Below are positions 1-10,400 of a stretch of 43,705 bases of DNA, one piece after another. Position numbers and translations under genes: made by a program. Origin of the DNA: Prasinococcaceae sp. CCMP 1430 (Eukaryota > Prasinodermophyta > Palmophyllophyceae > Prasinococcales > Prasinococcaceae); the NCBI GenBank assembly GCA_013416795.1, contig RQSC01000306.1, positions 2,543 to 46,247 on the forward strand, read 5' to 3'. Position 1 is the first letter of the stretch. Each line of letters starts with the position of its first letter. The notes beneath the pieces are model-generated. The model was not told the origin of the DNA. It did no database searches and was given only the letters and a program-made list of their open reading frames with translations.

Positions 1-3000
1 CCCCGCGCGAGAGCTGCGCGCGCGCCGCGCCGCGCGCTGACGGTGCCCTCACCCCGCCCACCCTGTCGCGCACCGACCGTCCAACTTCACGCCGGCGCGC
101 TGCAGGCGCCCTCGCTCACGACGTACCGCGAGCAGAGCTGCCTAGTCAACATGCAGCTGCTGCGCGGAGCCGTCAGGGCGCACATGCCCGGGCGCGTGCT
201 GCTCAACGCTGCGCCAGAGTGGTCCCCCAACGTGCAGGTGTACCGCGAGGACGAGTTCATCAGGAGAGACCAGGCCTTCGAGGCGGGCGTGCGCGCCACG
301 ATGGCGGTGCCGCTCTTCTTCCTCGACGACGATTCAGACGCCGGCGAGGTGCGATGCGCGTTGCCGAGGCGGCCCTCGCGCGCGGCGCGAGCCCGCGCGC
401 CGCCACCGGCGTGCTCCGCCCTGCACGCTGACAACCCCCTTTCCACCTTCGCGCCTGTGCCCACCGGCTTGCCCCCACGCTTTCAACGACGGTGACCTGC
501 ACTCGATTGACGCGCAGGCGCCGGGCAACGGCGCGCGTAGAGGCTCGACCTGCAGTGACGGCAAGAGGCGCCCCGCCGGTGCGGCCGTCGTGATCGTGAA
601 GAACCCCGAAGTCGACGACATTCCAGGATCGGGCGGGCGACCCAGCGCAGATGAGGCGCCGTACTTGCACAATGGCTCAATCGGCGTACTGGAGGTGGCG
701 ACGCTCGCCGAGAACCTCTACTTCCGTGCGACCTACGAGGCAGCGGTGGGCCGTATCCTCGAGGACGAGGGGCTCAGCATGGTGCCCTCAAATGCGTGTG
801 TGGCGGTCGCGGCGGCGATGCACCCGACGCCCGCGCTGCCACCGGCGCCGGCTGTCCGACGCGTGCCGCCGCACGGGCTGCGTTGCGCCCTGTCGGAACT
901 CGTGAATGCGTACCCGTTGCCGCTCGTGCAGACTTGGGAGCTCTCGCAGCGACCCCAGAAAGCAAGTGCGAGGGGCATGGGTGCGAAGAATGGCAGCGCA
1001 GGCGTGGAAACGTCAGGCATCATGTTGCCAATTCGTGGCCCGTATGCGGTGGGCTCTCCGTCGGCGTGGGGCTACCGGCGCGTTTGCTGCGACAGCGCGC
1101 CCCCGCCGCGGCACAGCGGGGCAGCAGGCGCCGCGACGACGCTAGTAGGTAGCGTGTACCTCTCCAACTCGATCGCCGTCGAGCCAGACCTGCTCTCGGC
1201 CGCGTTCCAGCAGTGCCCGCTGAAGCAAGTGGCGGCGCTCTCAAACATGGGCGCGTCCGTGGCCTTCGCTGCCGACGTGTACGAGAGCGTCGACTGTGGC
1301 AATCCGGCTGCCAAGACGCGCACGATCTTCGAGATCTTCTTCCACAAGGAGCGCCCGACAACTGGCGACTCCCCGAGCTCGTCATCCTCGCGTTTCACGC
1401 GCCAGCTCGTCTACAACGCCTCGAGCCGCATCATCACATCGCTGGTCGAGATTGCCGCTACCTACGACGTCGGCGTGGACCTGCCTCCCATGCTCAAGGC
1501 TGCCTTCGACAAGTCTCGCCCTGAGGACCAGGAGAGCGCCATGCGCGCACTCGGATTGGTGGACGACGTGGACCAACAGACCGCCGCGGTGGCGGCCGGC
1601 GCGGCCGGCGCTTACCCGTACCCGATGGCCGGCGCAAACGTTGCACCGGCCGTGAATGTCGGTGGTGGCACAACCGCACTCGCTGCAGCTATCGGGAGGC
1701 TCACAGGGACGCCCATGTCGCCCACAGCCGTGGCTGAGCTCGCGGCCGCCCGTGCGGGCGTCGCCGCCGCCACAAACGATGGTGCCAAGGGCAGCGGGTC
1801 GAAGCGAAAGATGGAGTCTAAGGGTATTACGCTGCCCATGCTGCAAGCTCACTTCAATATGACGCTCAAGGATGCTGCTGCAGCGCTTGGGCTGTGCACG
1901 ACCACCCTCAAGCGCGTGTGCCGCTCGCACGGCATCTCGCGTTGGCCATGCCGAAAGCTGAAGAAGATGAATTGCTTGGAGGGTTCGTTGCAGAGGCTGC
2001 ACGCCGAGATCAGTGGTGGTCCAATGTCGAACACCATGAGGACTGGTGGGACGGCAACCAACACAGAGCGTAGCGGCCGCGCGCAGCCGGCTCCTAGCGC
2101 GAGCATTGGCGGCGCCCCGAGCGTCGGCATCGGTGGCGTGGACCCAACAGCCACGGCCACAGGCGGCGCGCGCGTGGCAGACGCTCACGCGCATGCGGCG
2201 CAAGCACAGCGCGCGCAGTACTACCACCAGACGGCCGAGCACGAGAAAGCCGCCCATGCTCATGCACAGCAGCTGCTTGTTCAGCAGCAAATGCAGCAGC
2301 AATCGGAACAGCAGCAATCGGAACAGCACCAAATGCAGCAGTCCGACCAGCAGCGGCTCGTGCAGCAGCTCATGCAGCAACAGCAGCTCATGCAGCAGCA
2401 GCAGCAGCAGCAGGCGCAACAGCAGCAGGCACAGCAGCAGCAGATGGGAGGCGCCCATCCCATGCACTCTGCAGGCATGCCGCCGCACACGATCGACATG
2501 GGCCCCGCAGTGCACCAGCAGTATGCACAGCAGCCTGGTGGCCACGGTGTGCACCCGCAAACCTACAGCGTTGGCCACCCGCCTGCTGCCGGCACCGCCG
2601 GGGTCGGTGCTGTCAGCGGGCCTGCGACGCAGCAAGTGGACAACATGGAGGAGCTCTTCGGCGCGTCTGTGCGTGACGTTTTCCGGCCGCCGCCGAACCT
2701 GGACATGCAGTCTGTGCATGGGCCCGCGCAAGGCGGGGTGCTCAGCAACATGTACAACGCCAGCAAGGGCGGTGGCGGGGATGGCGCTGCCGCCGCCGAC
2801 ATGAGCGCTGGCCACGATGTTCTAGGAGGACGCAAGACTGTCCTTGGATTCGACCCTTCGCAAGGCTTCACTCCCGCGCCCGAGGCGATCTCCGATGAAG
2901 GCCAACAGCCGCAGGTCCAGCCGGGGATGCAGGGCGGTGCCCCTCATGCGAGTGCGCAGATGGCGCAAGCTCCGCAGCCTGGCGGTGCTTCGCAAGAGCA

Positions 3001-4009
3001 TATCAACAACCAGCCCAATGCTCTGGTCGGCGCCGCCACCGCGGCCGCTGCGGCTGCGGCAACGCAGTACGCCATGGGCCTGGGCGGCGGCGCCAATGGT
3101 GGCACGGCGCATGCTGGCATGCCACCGTCCTCTGGAGCCGCGGCTGGCCTCAACCCGATCAGCCCTGCCTTCAACATTCCCACTCCCTACGAAGAAGATA
3201 TGGAGAAGATGCTCAACAGTGGCATGAACCCGCTCTCGCCCAACTTTTTCGCCGGCCAGGGTCTCACACCTGCTATGACCCCTGGCGATCAGCAGCTCGC
3301 ACACCGCGGCGTGGCGATGGGCGAGGCGCAGCAGCAGCAACTTCTGCAACAGCAACAGCCGCAGCAGCAGCCGCAGCAGCAGCAGCGGGGCCAGCAACGG
3401 CGGCGGCGGCCAAGACAGCGGAGCGGGCAAGCTGGGCGACTGCCTGCTGCGCAGGCTACACAGCCGAACACAGGGAATGGGGTGAGCCCCGGCGAGGGGG
3501 AAACCTCCCCCAGTGCAGCATATGCCGTGCTCGGCGCAGGCGCGCCTGGCGTCGCGGGCGAGCTTGCGCCCGTGGCCGTTCAGCCGGACGGCGTGCAGCT
3601 CCCCATATCAACGATACCGCCGGGCGGGACAGGCACTGGTGCGGGCGGGAGCGGCGGAGCTCTCAATGGCCGCCGCGTGAATGGCGGCCACGCGGTGAGT
3701 GAGACGATTGGCAACGCCGGTGAGCCCGGCGACATCCTGCTCAAGGTCCAGCACCACGACGAGATGGTTCGCCTGCGCCTGCCACTCTCACAGGCCGACC
3801 TCGCGAGCGTAAGCGAGCGCGTGTCGGCGAGCATCGGCTGTTCGGTATGCTCGCTGCGCCTGCGGTACAAGGACGACGACGGCGACTGGATACGATTGGA
3901 CACGGCGCACGACTTTGACGAGCTCGTGGCGGCAATGCGCGAGGCGCGCATCCAACAGGGCAACCCTGACCAGCAGCTCACTATGAAGCTCCAGGTCGTC
4001 TCGGTGTGA
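1..4009 (+). CDS. NLP: NIN-like (NLP) transcription factor with RWP-RK and PB1 domains, 5' partial
   Basis: Two exons are visible: 1-348 (frame open to the window edge, so the true start lies upstream) and 518-4009, joined in phase 0 (GAG|GTGCGA ... GCGCAG|GCG). The N-terminal part matches the GAF-like region of NIN-like proteins: VYREDEF, then GVRATMAVPLFF, then after the intron GSIGVLEV and LPLVQTWEL. An RWP-RK DNA-binding domain lies at about 1820-1975, with the signature HGISRWPCRKLKK. A C-terminal PB1 domain lies at about 3725-3995, with LRYKDDDGDWIRL and DFDEL. Between them are long glutamine, alanine and glycine tracts. In plants and green algae this family binds nitrate-responsive elements and controls nitrogen genes, acting in the nucleus; the N-terminal region senses nitrogen status and PB1 mediates protein pairing. 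The family assignment is secure; the nitrate role here is inferred. Confidence 0.9.
2278..2445 (+). repeat. CAG/CAA-rich microsatellite encoding polyglutamine
   Basis: Imperfect CAG/CAA repeats inside the NLP gene encode a Gln-rich stretch broken by Met, Leu, Ser and Ala. A second shorter CAG tract lies at about 3330-3400. Both stay in frame. They are low-complexity linkers between the RWP-RK and PB1 domains and are likely length-variable. Confidence 0.9.
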
Positions 4010-4750
4010 GCTGCCCCATAGGAGACACCGCCGGCGCGCAGGTGCGCCGGTGCCCTCGAGCGTAGATACGCAAGCACGTAATACATGTAGTTCCAACGCC
4101 GGCGTCCGTCGCCCCGCTGTCCGGGCCACCATCTGCGCGGGCGCTCTCTGCGTCCTCCCCATGGGTCGGCGACGACTGGTCAACTACGCTTCCCCCCACC
4201 CCACCCCACCCCACCCCGTCCCGCCCATCGCCTCCGCGCGCACCGCACCACCGCCGACTTTCGCTTTCCGTCCGGGTCGGATTTCGCGCGCGGCCATCCG
4301 CGGATTGGATCCGAATCCTCGGTGCGCCGCTGCGCCACACGTCCCCACGCCGCGCCGCGCGCGCGCGCGCGCGCGCCTCCTCGGCGCGCCCGCGAAATTG
4401 GGCGGATGCGCGAAATCCCCGGCGGCAGAAGCTCCTGCGCCCGCACCGCGGCCCCGCGCCGGAATCGCGGGCGGCGCGCGCTAAATCCAGTTCTGCGTTT
4501 TTGTGTGCCCCCGAGCCGCTGCCGCTGCCGCTGCCGCTGCCGCTCCGCTGCTGCGAGCGGCGCACCCGCAGGCGCGTGAGGGGTGGCCGCTGCCAGCCTC
4601 TGGCACACGCCGCGCGGCGAGCGGGGCGCGGACGGGATCCGCGAGCGCCGCGCGCGCGCCGCGGCGATAGGGCCGCGTGGCGGTGTAGGCCTCGAGACGG
4701 CCGCGACGGTGGCGGTGGCGGCCGCGACCGAGGTCGCGAGCGCCGTGCGC
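4010..4750 (+). promoter_or_regulatory. Spacer between NLP and ABC1 kinase, with possible upstream exon
   Basis: This 741-bp stretch lies between two genes on the same strand. It holds a (CCCCA)-type tract at about 4193-4220, an alternating CG run near 4360, and a CCGCTG hexamer repeat at about 4516-4550. No confident exon is seen. The kinase needs an N-terminal transit peptide that its main exon lacks, so a short first exon may sit at about 4320-4575, where an Arg/Ala/Ser-rich frame is open. Confidence 0.4.
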
Positions 4751-7231
4751 ATGCGCGGGGTGGACGCGCCGGACGTGGGCGGCAAGACCTTCGTGGCCAT
4801 GGGCGAGTCAGACGACGATGACGACGGCGATGTGTCCGGACTGCCGCGTGTGTACGACCGCAATGCCATCGAAGAGTACTGGCGCACGCAGGGCGGCGCG
4901 CTGCAGCAGCGCTGGTCGGAGTTCGTGCGGCTGAGCGTGCCGCTGCTCACGCGCGTCGTCGCGTTGGGCATTAAGGGCGGCGCCGACGAGCTCGCAGCCG
5001 AGGGCGCCAGCCTCGCCCGGCAAGCGCGACTCATCATGGAGGAGCTGGGGCCAACGTACATTAAAGCGGGCCAGATGATGAGCGTGAGGCCAGACGTCCT
5101 GCCGCAGGTTGCGTTGGACGAGCTCGCCGCCTTGCAGGACAGCGTGCAGCCCTTCGAGACGCGCGTAGCCATCGAGACAATTGAGGCTGAGCTGGGCGCG
5201 CCACTGGGCGCGGCCTTCTCGGAAATATCCGAGGAGCCCGTGGCCGCCGCGTCGTTGGCCCAGGTGCATAAAGCCAAGCTGGCAGACAGCGGTGAGTGGG
5301 TGGCCGTCAAAGTCCAGCGCCCGGCTGTGCTGGAGACCGTGAGCAAGGACCTGTATGTGCTCAGGCGCGCCGCTGAGGTCTATCAGGGCCTCATCGAGCG
5401 CTTTGCCCCTCAGCAGCGTACCAACTACGTTGGGCTTCTGAACGAGTGGGCCGTGGGATTTTATACTGAGCTCGACTTCCAGAACGAGGCTAACAACCAG
5501 ACCAAAATCAGGCGCCTGCTCGCCGAGGAAGGCGTGGAGGGCGTGTACGTTCCGCGCGTGTACGACGAGCTGTGCACTCGCCGCCTGCTGGTTACCGAGT
5601 GGGTGGACGGCAAAAAGCTGAGCGAGTGCGAGCCGGAGGAGATCCGCGCCCTCGTTGCCGTCGGTCAGGAGTGCTTCCTGACGCAGCTGCTTCAAGTGGG
5701 GTTCTTCCACTCTGATCCCCATCCCGGGAATATCCTACGCATGGACGACGCCTCGAAGGGCAAGATTGCTCTGATTGACTTCGGCCTGGTGGCGACAATC
5801 GAGCAGGAGGACATGGACACCATGGTGAGCTCGATTGTGCACCTTGCGAACAAGGACTACGCGGCGCTCGTGGACGATTTCATTGCGCTTGAAATCCTGC
5901 CGGCCGACTGCGACAGGTCCAAGGTGGAGCCCCTGATGGACAAGGCGCTCAGCCCATACGTGAAGGGCGGCGGCGCGAAGAACTATGAAGCTGAGCTGAA
6001 GCGCATGTATGGCATGGAAGGCGGGGGGCTGGAAGCGACCGCCGGCGGGTTCCAGGCGATGACGCAGGACGCACTGACTGTGCTGAACGACATACCGTTC
6101 AGCATCCCGCCCTATTTTGCCTTGCTTGCACGCGCGGTCGTCACCCTTGAAGGCGTCGCACTGATCGGCGATCCCTCGTACAGGCTGGTCATGGAGAGCT
6201 ACCCCTTCGTGGCGAGAAAGTTGTTGAAGGAGGACAGGCCCGAGGTGCAGCGTGCGCTCGCCGAGGTGCTGTACGGTGGCGGCGCAGGTTCCGCCGTCGG
6301 GGAGTCCCTTCGTGGCGCGCGTCTGGCCACACTGCTCAATTCTGCGATGGGCGTGGTCGCGCAGACAAGCGAGGCCTTCGTCGATCTCGAGACAGTGCCT
6401 GAAGAGGGCGTGTCGCTCTCAGAGGCGCTCGAGTACGCGCTGTCGCCACAGGCGGCGAGCCTGCGCACACTTCTAGAGGACGAAGCCGCCATTGCGGCCG
6501 ACCTTCTCGCGCGGCAGGCGGCGCGGCGCGCGTTCGGGCGTGCGGTGAGTGCCCTGCCGTCGCCTCCGCTGCCTTTCCTCCCCAGGCCCGAAGATGTGCC
6601 GCTGCCTGTGCTGCTGCCCACACGCTCGACGGGCGGCAATGACGGCGCGGCCGACGGCAACGCACCTGCCCCAGTGCCCGCCCTCCTCGCTCCCACAAAG
6701 CTACTCGACGCCCTCGCCCCGCCGCCGAGCCGCGAGGAGGAATTGTACGCGCTCTCCCTCCTTGACCTCGCCGAGGTCTCGCTCGGCTCGCGCGCGGCGA
6801 CGCTGCTCTCGGGCGACGCGCTCACCGATCCGCGTGAAGTTGGCAGTACACTGCTGCGAGCACTTGCGCTCGCTGGCACAAACTCCAATGCCGGTGACGA
6901 TGGGGCTGGCGTGCCGCCACAGGTGATTGAGGTGGCACAGAGCCTCGCAGAGCTGCTCGCACCCGATACCGAGAGTGCCACGAGCGGCGGCGCGCGTGCG
7001 GGCGGCGTCGCGCTATCTTCGCAGCACTCGGAAGGCGCGAGTGGCAGCGATGGCGCTGACGAGAACGTTCGTGAGCTTGCCCACACACTGCGCGAGCTCA
7101 ATGAGGAGCAGCGCGCGGCTCTGGCTGATTTTGGTTCTCGCATTGGTGCCAGGGTGTACGACAAACTGGTGGAACGCGCGCTGCCTCTCGCGGGGGCGGG
7201 GGCGCAGGAGGTAAATGCGGTGGCCGCGTGA
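4751..7231 (+). CDS. Plastoglobule-type ABC1 atypical kinase (ABC1K1/ABC1K3-like)
   Basis: The 826-residue frame from ATG 4751 carries the hallmark ABC1/ADCK/UbiB motifs in order: the KxGQ helix (YIKAGQMMSVRPD), the alanine-rich nucleotide loop (AAASLAQVH), the VAVKVQRP lysine, the ExD motif (ELDFQNEAN), the catalytic HSDPHPGNIL and the metal-binding IDFGL. Unlike typical kinases the glycine loop is replaced by AAAS, as is normal for the family. The long C-terminal extension of about 400 residues resembles plastid plastoglobule members, which regulate prenylquinone and chlorophyll metabolism. The frame is open back to 4580 but without an ATG before 4751, so the transit peptide probably comes from an unseen upstream exon. 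The 3' end converges on ATG2, 181 bp away. The family is certain; the subgroup is inferred. Confidence 0.88.
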   Translation: MRGVDAPDVGGKTFVAMGESDDDDDGDVSGLPRVYDRNAIEEYWRTQGGALQQRWSEFVRLSVPLLTRVVALGIKGGADELAAEGASLARQARLIMEELGPTYIKAGQMMSVRPDVLPQVALDELAALQDSVQPFETRVAIETIEAELGAPLGAAFSEISEEPVAAASLAQVHKAKLADSGEWVAVKVQRPAVLETVSKDLYVLRRAAEVYQGLIERFAPQQRTNYVGLLNEWAVGFYTELDFQNEANNQTKIRRLLAEEGVEGVYVPRVYDELCTRRLLVTEWVDGKKLSECEPEEIRALVAVGQECFLTQLLQVGFFHSDPHPGNILRMDDASKGKIALIDFGLVATIEQEDMDTMVSSIVHLANKDYAALVDDFIALEILPADCDRSKVEPLMDKALSPYVKGGGAKNYEAELKRMYGMEGGGLEATAGGFQAMTQDALTVLNDIPFSIPPYFALLARAVVTLEGVALIGDPSYRLVMESYPFVARKLLKEDRPEVQRALAEVLYGGGAGSAVGESLRGARLATLLNSAMGVVAQTSEAFVDLETVPEEGVSLSEALEYALSPQAASLRTLLEDEAAIAADLLARQAARRAFGRAVSALPSPPLPFLPRPEDVPLPVLLPTRSTGGNDGAADGNAPAPVPALLAPTKLLDALAPPPSREEELYALSLLDLAEVSLGSRAATLLSGDALTDPREVGSTLLRALALAGTNSNAGDDGAGVPPQVIEVAQSLAELLAPDTESATSGGARAGGVALSSQHSEGASGSDGADENVRELAHTLRELNEEQRAALADFGSRIGARVYDKLVERALPLAGAGAQEVNAVAA

Positions 7232-7412
7232 GGTGTAAATGTAACTTGTTTTGTCTTCGAACCGCCCACGTTTGCTTCGTGTGGCCTTTGTGAGCACGTT
7301 CGCTCACGTACAGAGCGCGCTGCGACATGACCGACCGGAGCGCGAGCGCGCAACTTCGCACAGTGGACGTGCTTCTCAGAGAGAAATTATCCGGGCGTCC
7401 ATGCACGGCACA

Positions 7413-10400
7413 TCATGCCATCTGCTGCTGGACCTTTCGCGCCTCTCTGAGCAGCGCCTCGAGTAGCGCACGCAGCACGGACTGCAGGCGGCCGTCTGCG
7501 CCGTAACCTTTCGTACCCGCCTCTATCAACTTGGACACTCCCCGCGCCACCCCAACGACGTTCTTGAGCCCCTGCATGTTGACGAAGAAGCGAGGTACCT
7601 GCCAGCGCAAAATGTCCTCAAGAAAGAGGGCAACGACGCCCGCCCCAGCCGTGCCGAGGCCGCTGACGCCATTCACGCGTGTGCGGGGTAGCTCAAGCAC
7701 AACCTGGTCCCACGGCGCGAGGTTGAGCAGCTGTGAGAGCTGTCCATCCTGCAGTGCGGCTGTGTCTAATTTTCGTGGCAAATAATCCACGCGCACATAG
7801 GGGCAATTCACGAGCACCGACTGGAAGAAGGTCTCGTCGCCGCGGGTACTGGTGCATGCGCCGCTCGCCTGCGCGTCGGCGTTTGGGGCGCCCGCGACGG
7901 GCGATGCGGAGGTCACACCACCGCCGCCGTTGTTGCCCATCGCAGGCTTGTATGCGAAGTATGCTGCCATGAAGTCCGAAACCTTATCAGCGCCAGCGCG
8001 AGAGAATGCCCCCGTCAGTAACGAGAGCCAACGGCAGTGGCGCACACCAGTCGCAGGCAATTGGCGCGTCAGTGAGGTACAAGAAACGCACCTGTTGGTC
8101 CAGTCGAGCACGCAGTGGCACCACGTCGACACGCAGCCGCGCCTCGGGCGCCTCCTCGCTTTGCGCATGCGCTGGCCGCGCAGGGCGGACCATTTCCAGC
8201 TCTAAACGTGCGGCGGGCGTCGCCGCCGCGGCAGTGTCGGCGGGTTCATCATGTACGCTGAGCACCTTGCTCCAAGCGGCAGCCGCCGAACAATCCCAAA
8301 GTTTGAGGTCGGCTGCAGCCAGCTCCAAGCGACATGCGAGGGGCGCGCCCGGCGCCAGAAGCTCGGCACACCCGCTCACGCCATCGATGGCGATCTGTAG
8401 CGCAGTGGTGGCATCCAGGGCACTGGAGAGGAGCGGCGCGTGCTGCGCGCAAGCGCGCGCCCCTGCACTGTCTCCCCATTCGAGCCCCGCGCGCAGCCAC
8501 CAGCGCGCACAAAGTCCGCGCGCGCGCACGCACACGGCAACCGGATGTACACCAGTGCCTCTGGCGGTGCCCCTCGCGTCTCTGTTGCCTCCCGCGACAT
8601 CCTGAGCGCCGCTACGAGCTCCCACAGCGCGGTGCTGGCCCATCACCTCGCCCGGCGGGCCCGGTGACGCACTGCTCACGTGCGCATCCCTCACGTCGGG
8701 CACAGTGTCGCCAAAGTAGCCGACCGACGGCAGCGGGGTCGAGTACGTGTCCACTGCAGGGTCGAGCCGCATGGCCTCCTCCACTCCCGCGAGGATGTCA
8801 GACGTGTCTGCTTCGTCGTCCGTGCCACCATGCGACACCAGGCCCTCGTCCCATGAGCGATCCACGTCGCCCACCGAGTCAAGGGTGTCATCAAGGCTTA
8901 CGAGAAGCGCACCCTCCCGCAGTGCGCGCTCAGCAAAGCTCGGACTGCGCTGTTGCCGCGAGCTGGGCCGCGCCGTTTGCACGGCGCAGCCGCCGCCGGT
9001 ACCACCAGCCGCAATAGCGCCGACCGCAGCACCGAGTGCGTGGAGTACATCCGCACGCGCATCGACGTTGAGTTCCGCGTTGCCCACCTCAATGTCTAGC
9101 ACGCCGCCAGCACTGTCCGAGTCAATCGCAGCAGTGACCTCGCGCTCGCTGGCGATGTGCACGTATGCGTGTTCGTCCAGGCCCCTCGCAGACGCGGCGC
9201 TCAACCCTGTGCCGCTTGCGCCGGGCGGTGGCACATGAACACCGATGTCTGCCAGTGATACGCGTGCGCGCGTGCCCTCGTTCATACCGCCAAGAGCTGC
9301 GCGGGCATCGCAGCGAGCGACGCAGATCACCACAGGCAGGTGCCGACGCACGACTGCGCGCGCGGCCGCACTCGAACCAGGCGAAGGCGGGCCTTTCGTG
9401 AGCGCGACCGACACGTCTTTTGCCTCAAAGAGTACGCTGATCTCGCCGACGCCCGTCTGCGCGTCGGTGTGCGACCCTCGGGGCGCACTCACGGTGCCAG
9501 CACCAGTCGTCTGTGGCTGACCCGCGATGTAGCGCGCCACTCCCTCTGTTAGCCACGCCATCCCACCGGAAGGCGCTGCCAGTGTCACGCCCGAGACCTC
9601 GCAACGCAGCGCCGTATCTACCGTGCCGACTCTGTCCCTTCTCGCACGGCGAGCGAGCACCGCGCGTGTGCCGCACCGCTCACGCATGTGCGCGTGCGCG
9701 CCGCTGCCATCGCCGGAACTCCTGCCAAGCAACTCGTCCGAGGCTGAAAGGAGGTGCATTTGCCCATCCGCAGTGGTGCATTCCGCTGCCCCGTGAGTCA
9801 CGATAGTCATCGAGTCGCTCGCGCGTTCGTCCAAGCCGAGCACGTGGTCCACGCAGAGGCTGTCCATGCTCCAACGAAGCGAATTCTCGCGCGCATGCCA
9901 GGGCGAGGCGTGTGCCGTCTGCACCACATCCATGTCCATCTGCCAGGTAACACTTGCAGCACTGAAGCGTACGGCTGTCTGAGCGGTTGGGGCTGCTCCA
10001 TTCGCGACCACGTACGCGAGCGACGCGCCGGTGGCCGCCATGGGTGCGAGCAGCTCATCACGCACAATCGCGAGGTGAGCCTCAGATGCGCGCACGTTCA
10101 GACGTGGCACAGCAAAGTCCAGCGTCGCGACGGCGTTGTCTCGCAATTCCGCTAGCGCGCGGGCACCACCGGCCGCACCGGCCACGTCGACACCTGCGGC
10201 CCGCCACGCAAGATCGGTCGCGCTCGTGTTTGCCCGCACATTTGTCCGGTCTCCATCACGGAGCTGCACGTCACAACGGAAAGGTGCGCCGATTGTGCCA
10301 CTAGCTTCAAGAAGCGGCGCCACGCGTAGCCCAGTGCAACTTTCGCTGTTTGTGCGGGCGTCCGTGACGAGCCCGACAGCCACGCGCCGTGCACGGACCT

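Noticed and set aside
4583-4750. GTG at 4583 as the start of the ABC1 kinase
   Set aside because: Nuclear genes rarely start at GTG. The frame is closed by TGA at 4577, so this part is more likely an exon continuation or leader.
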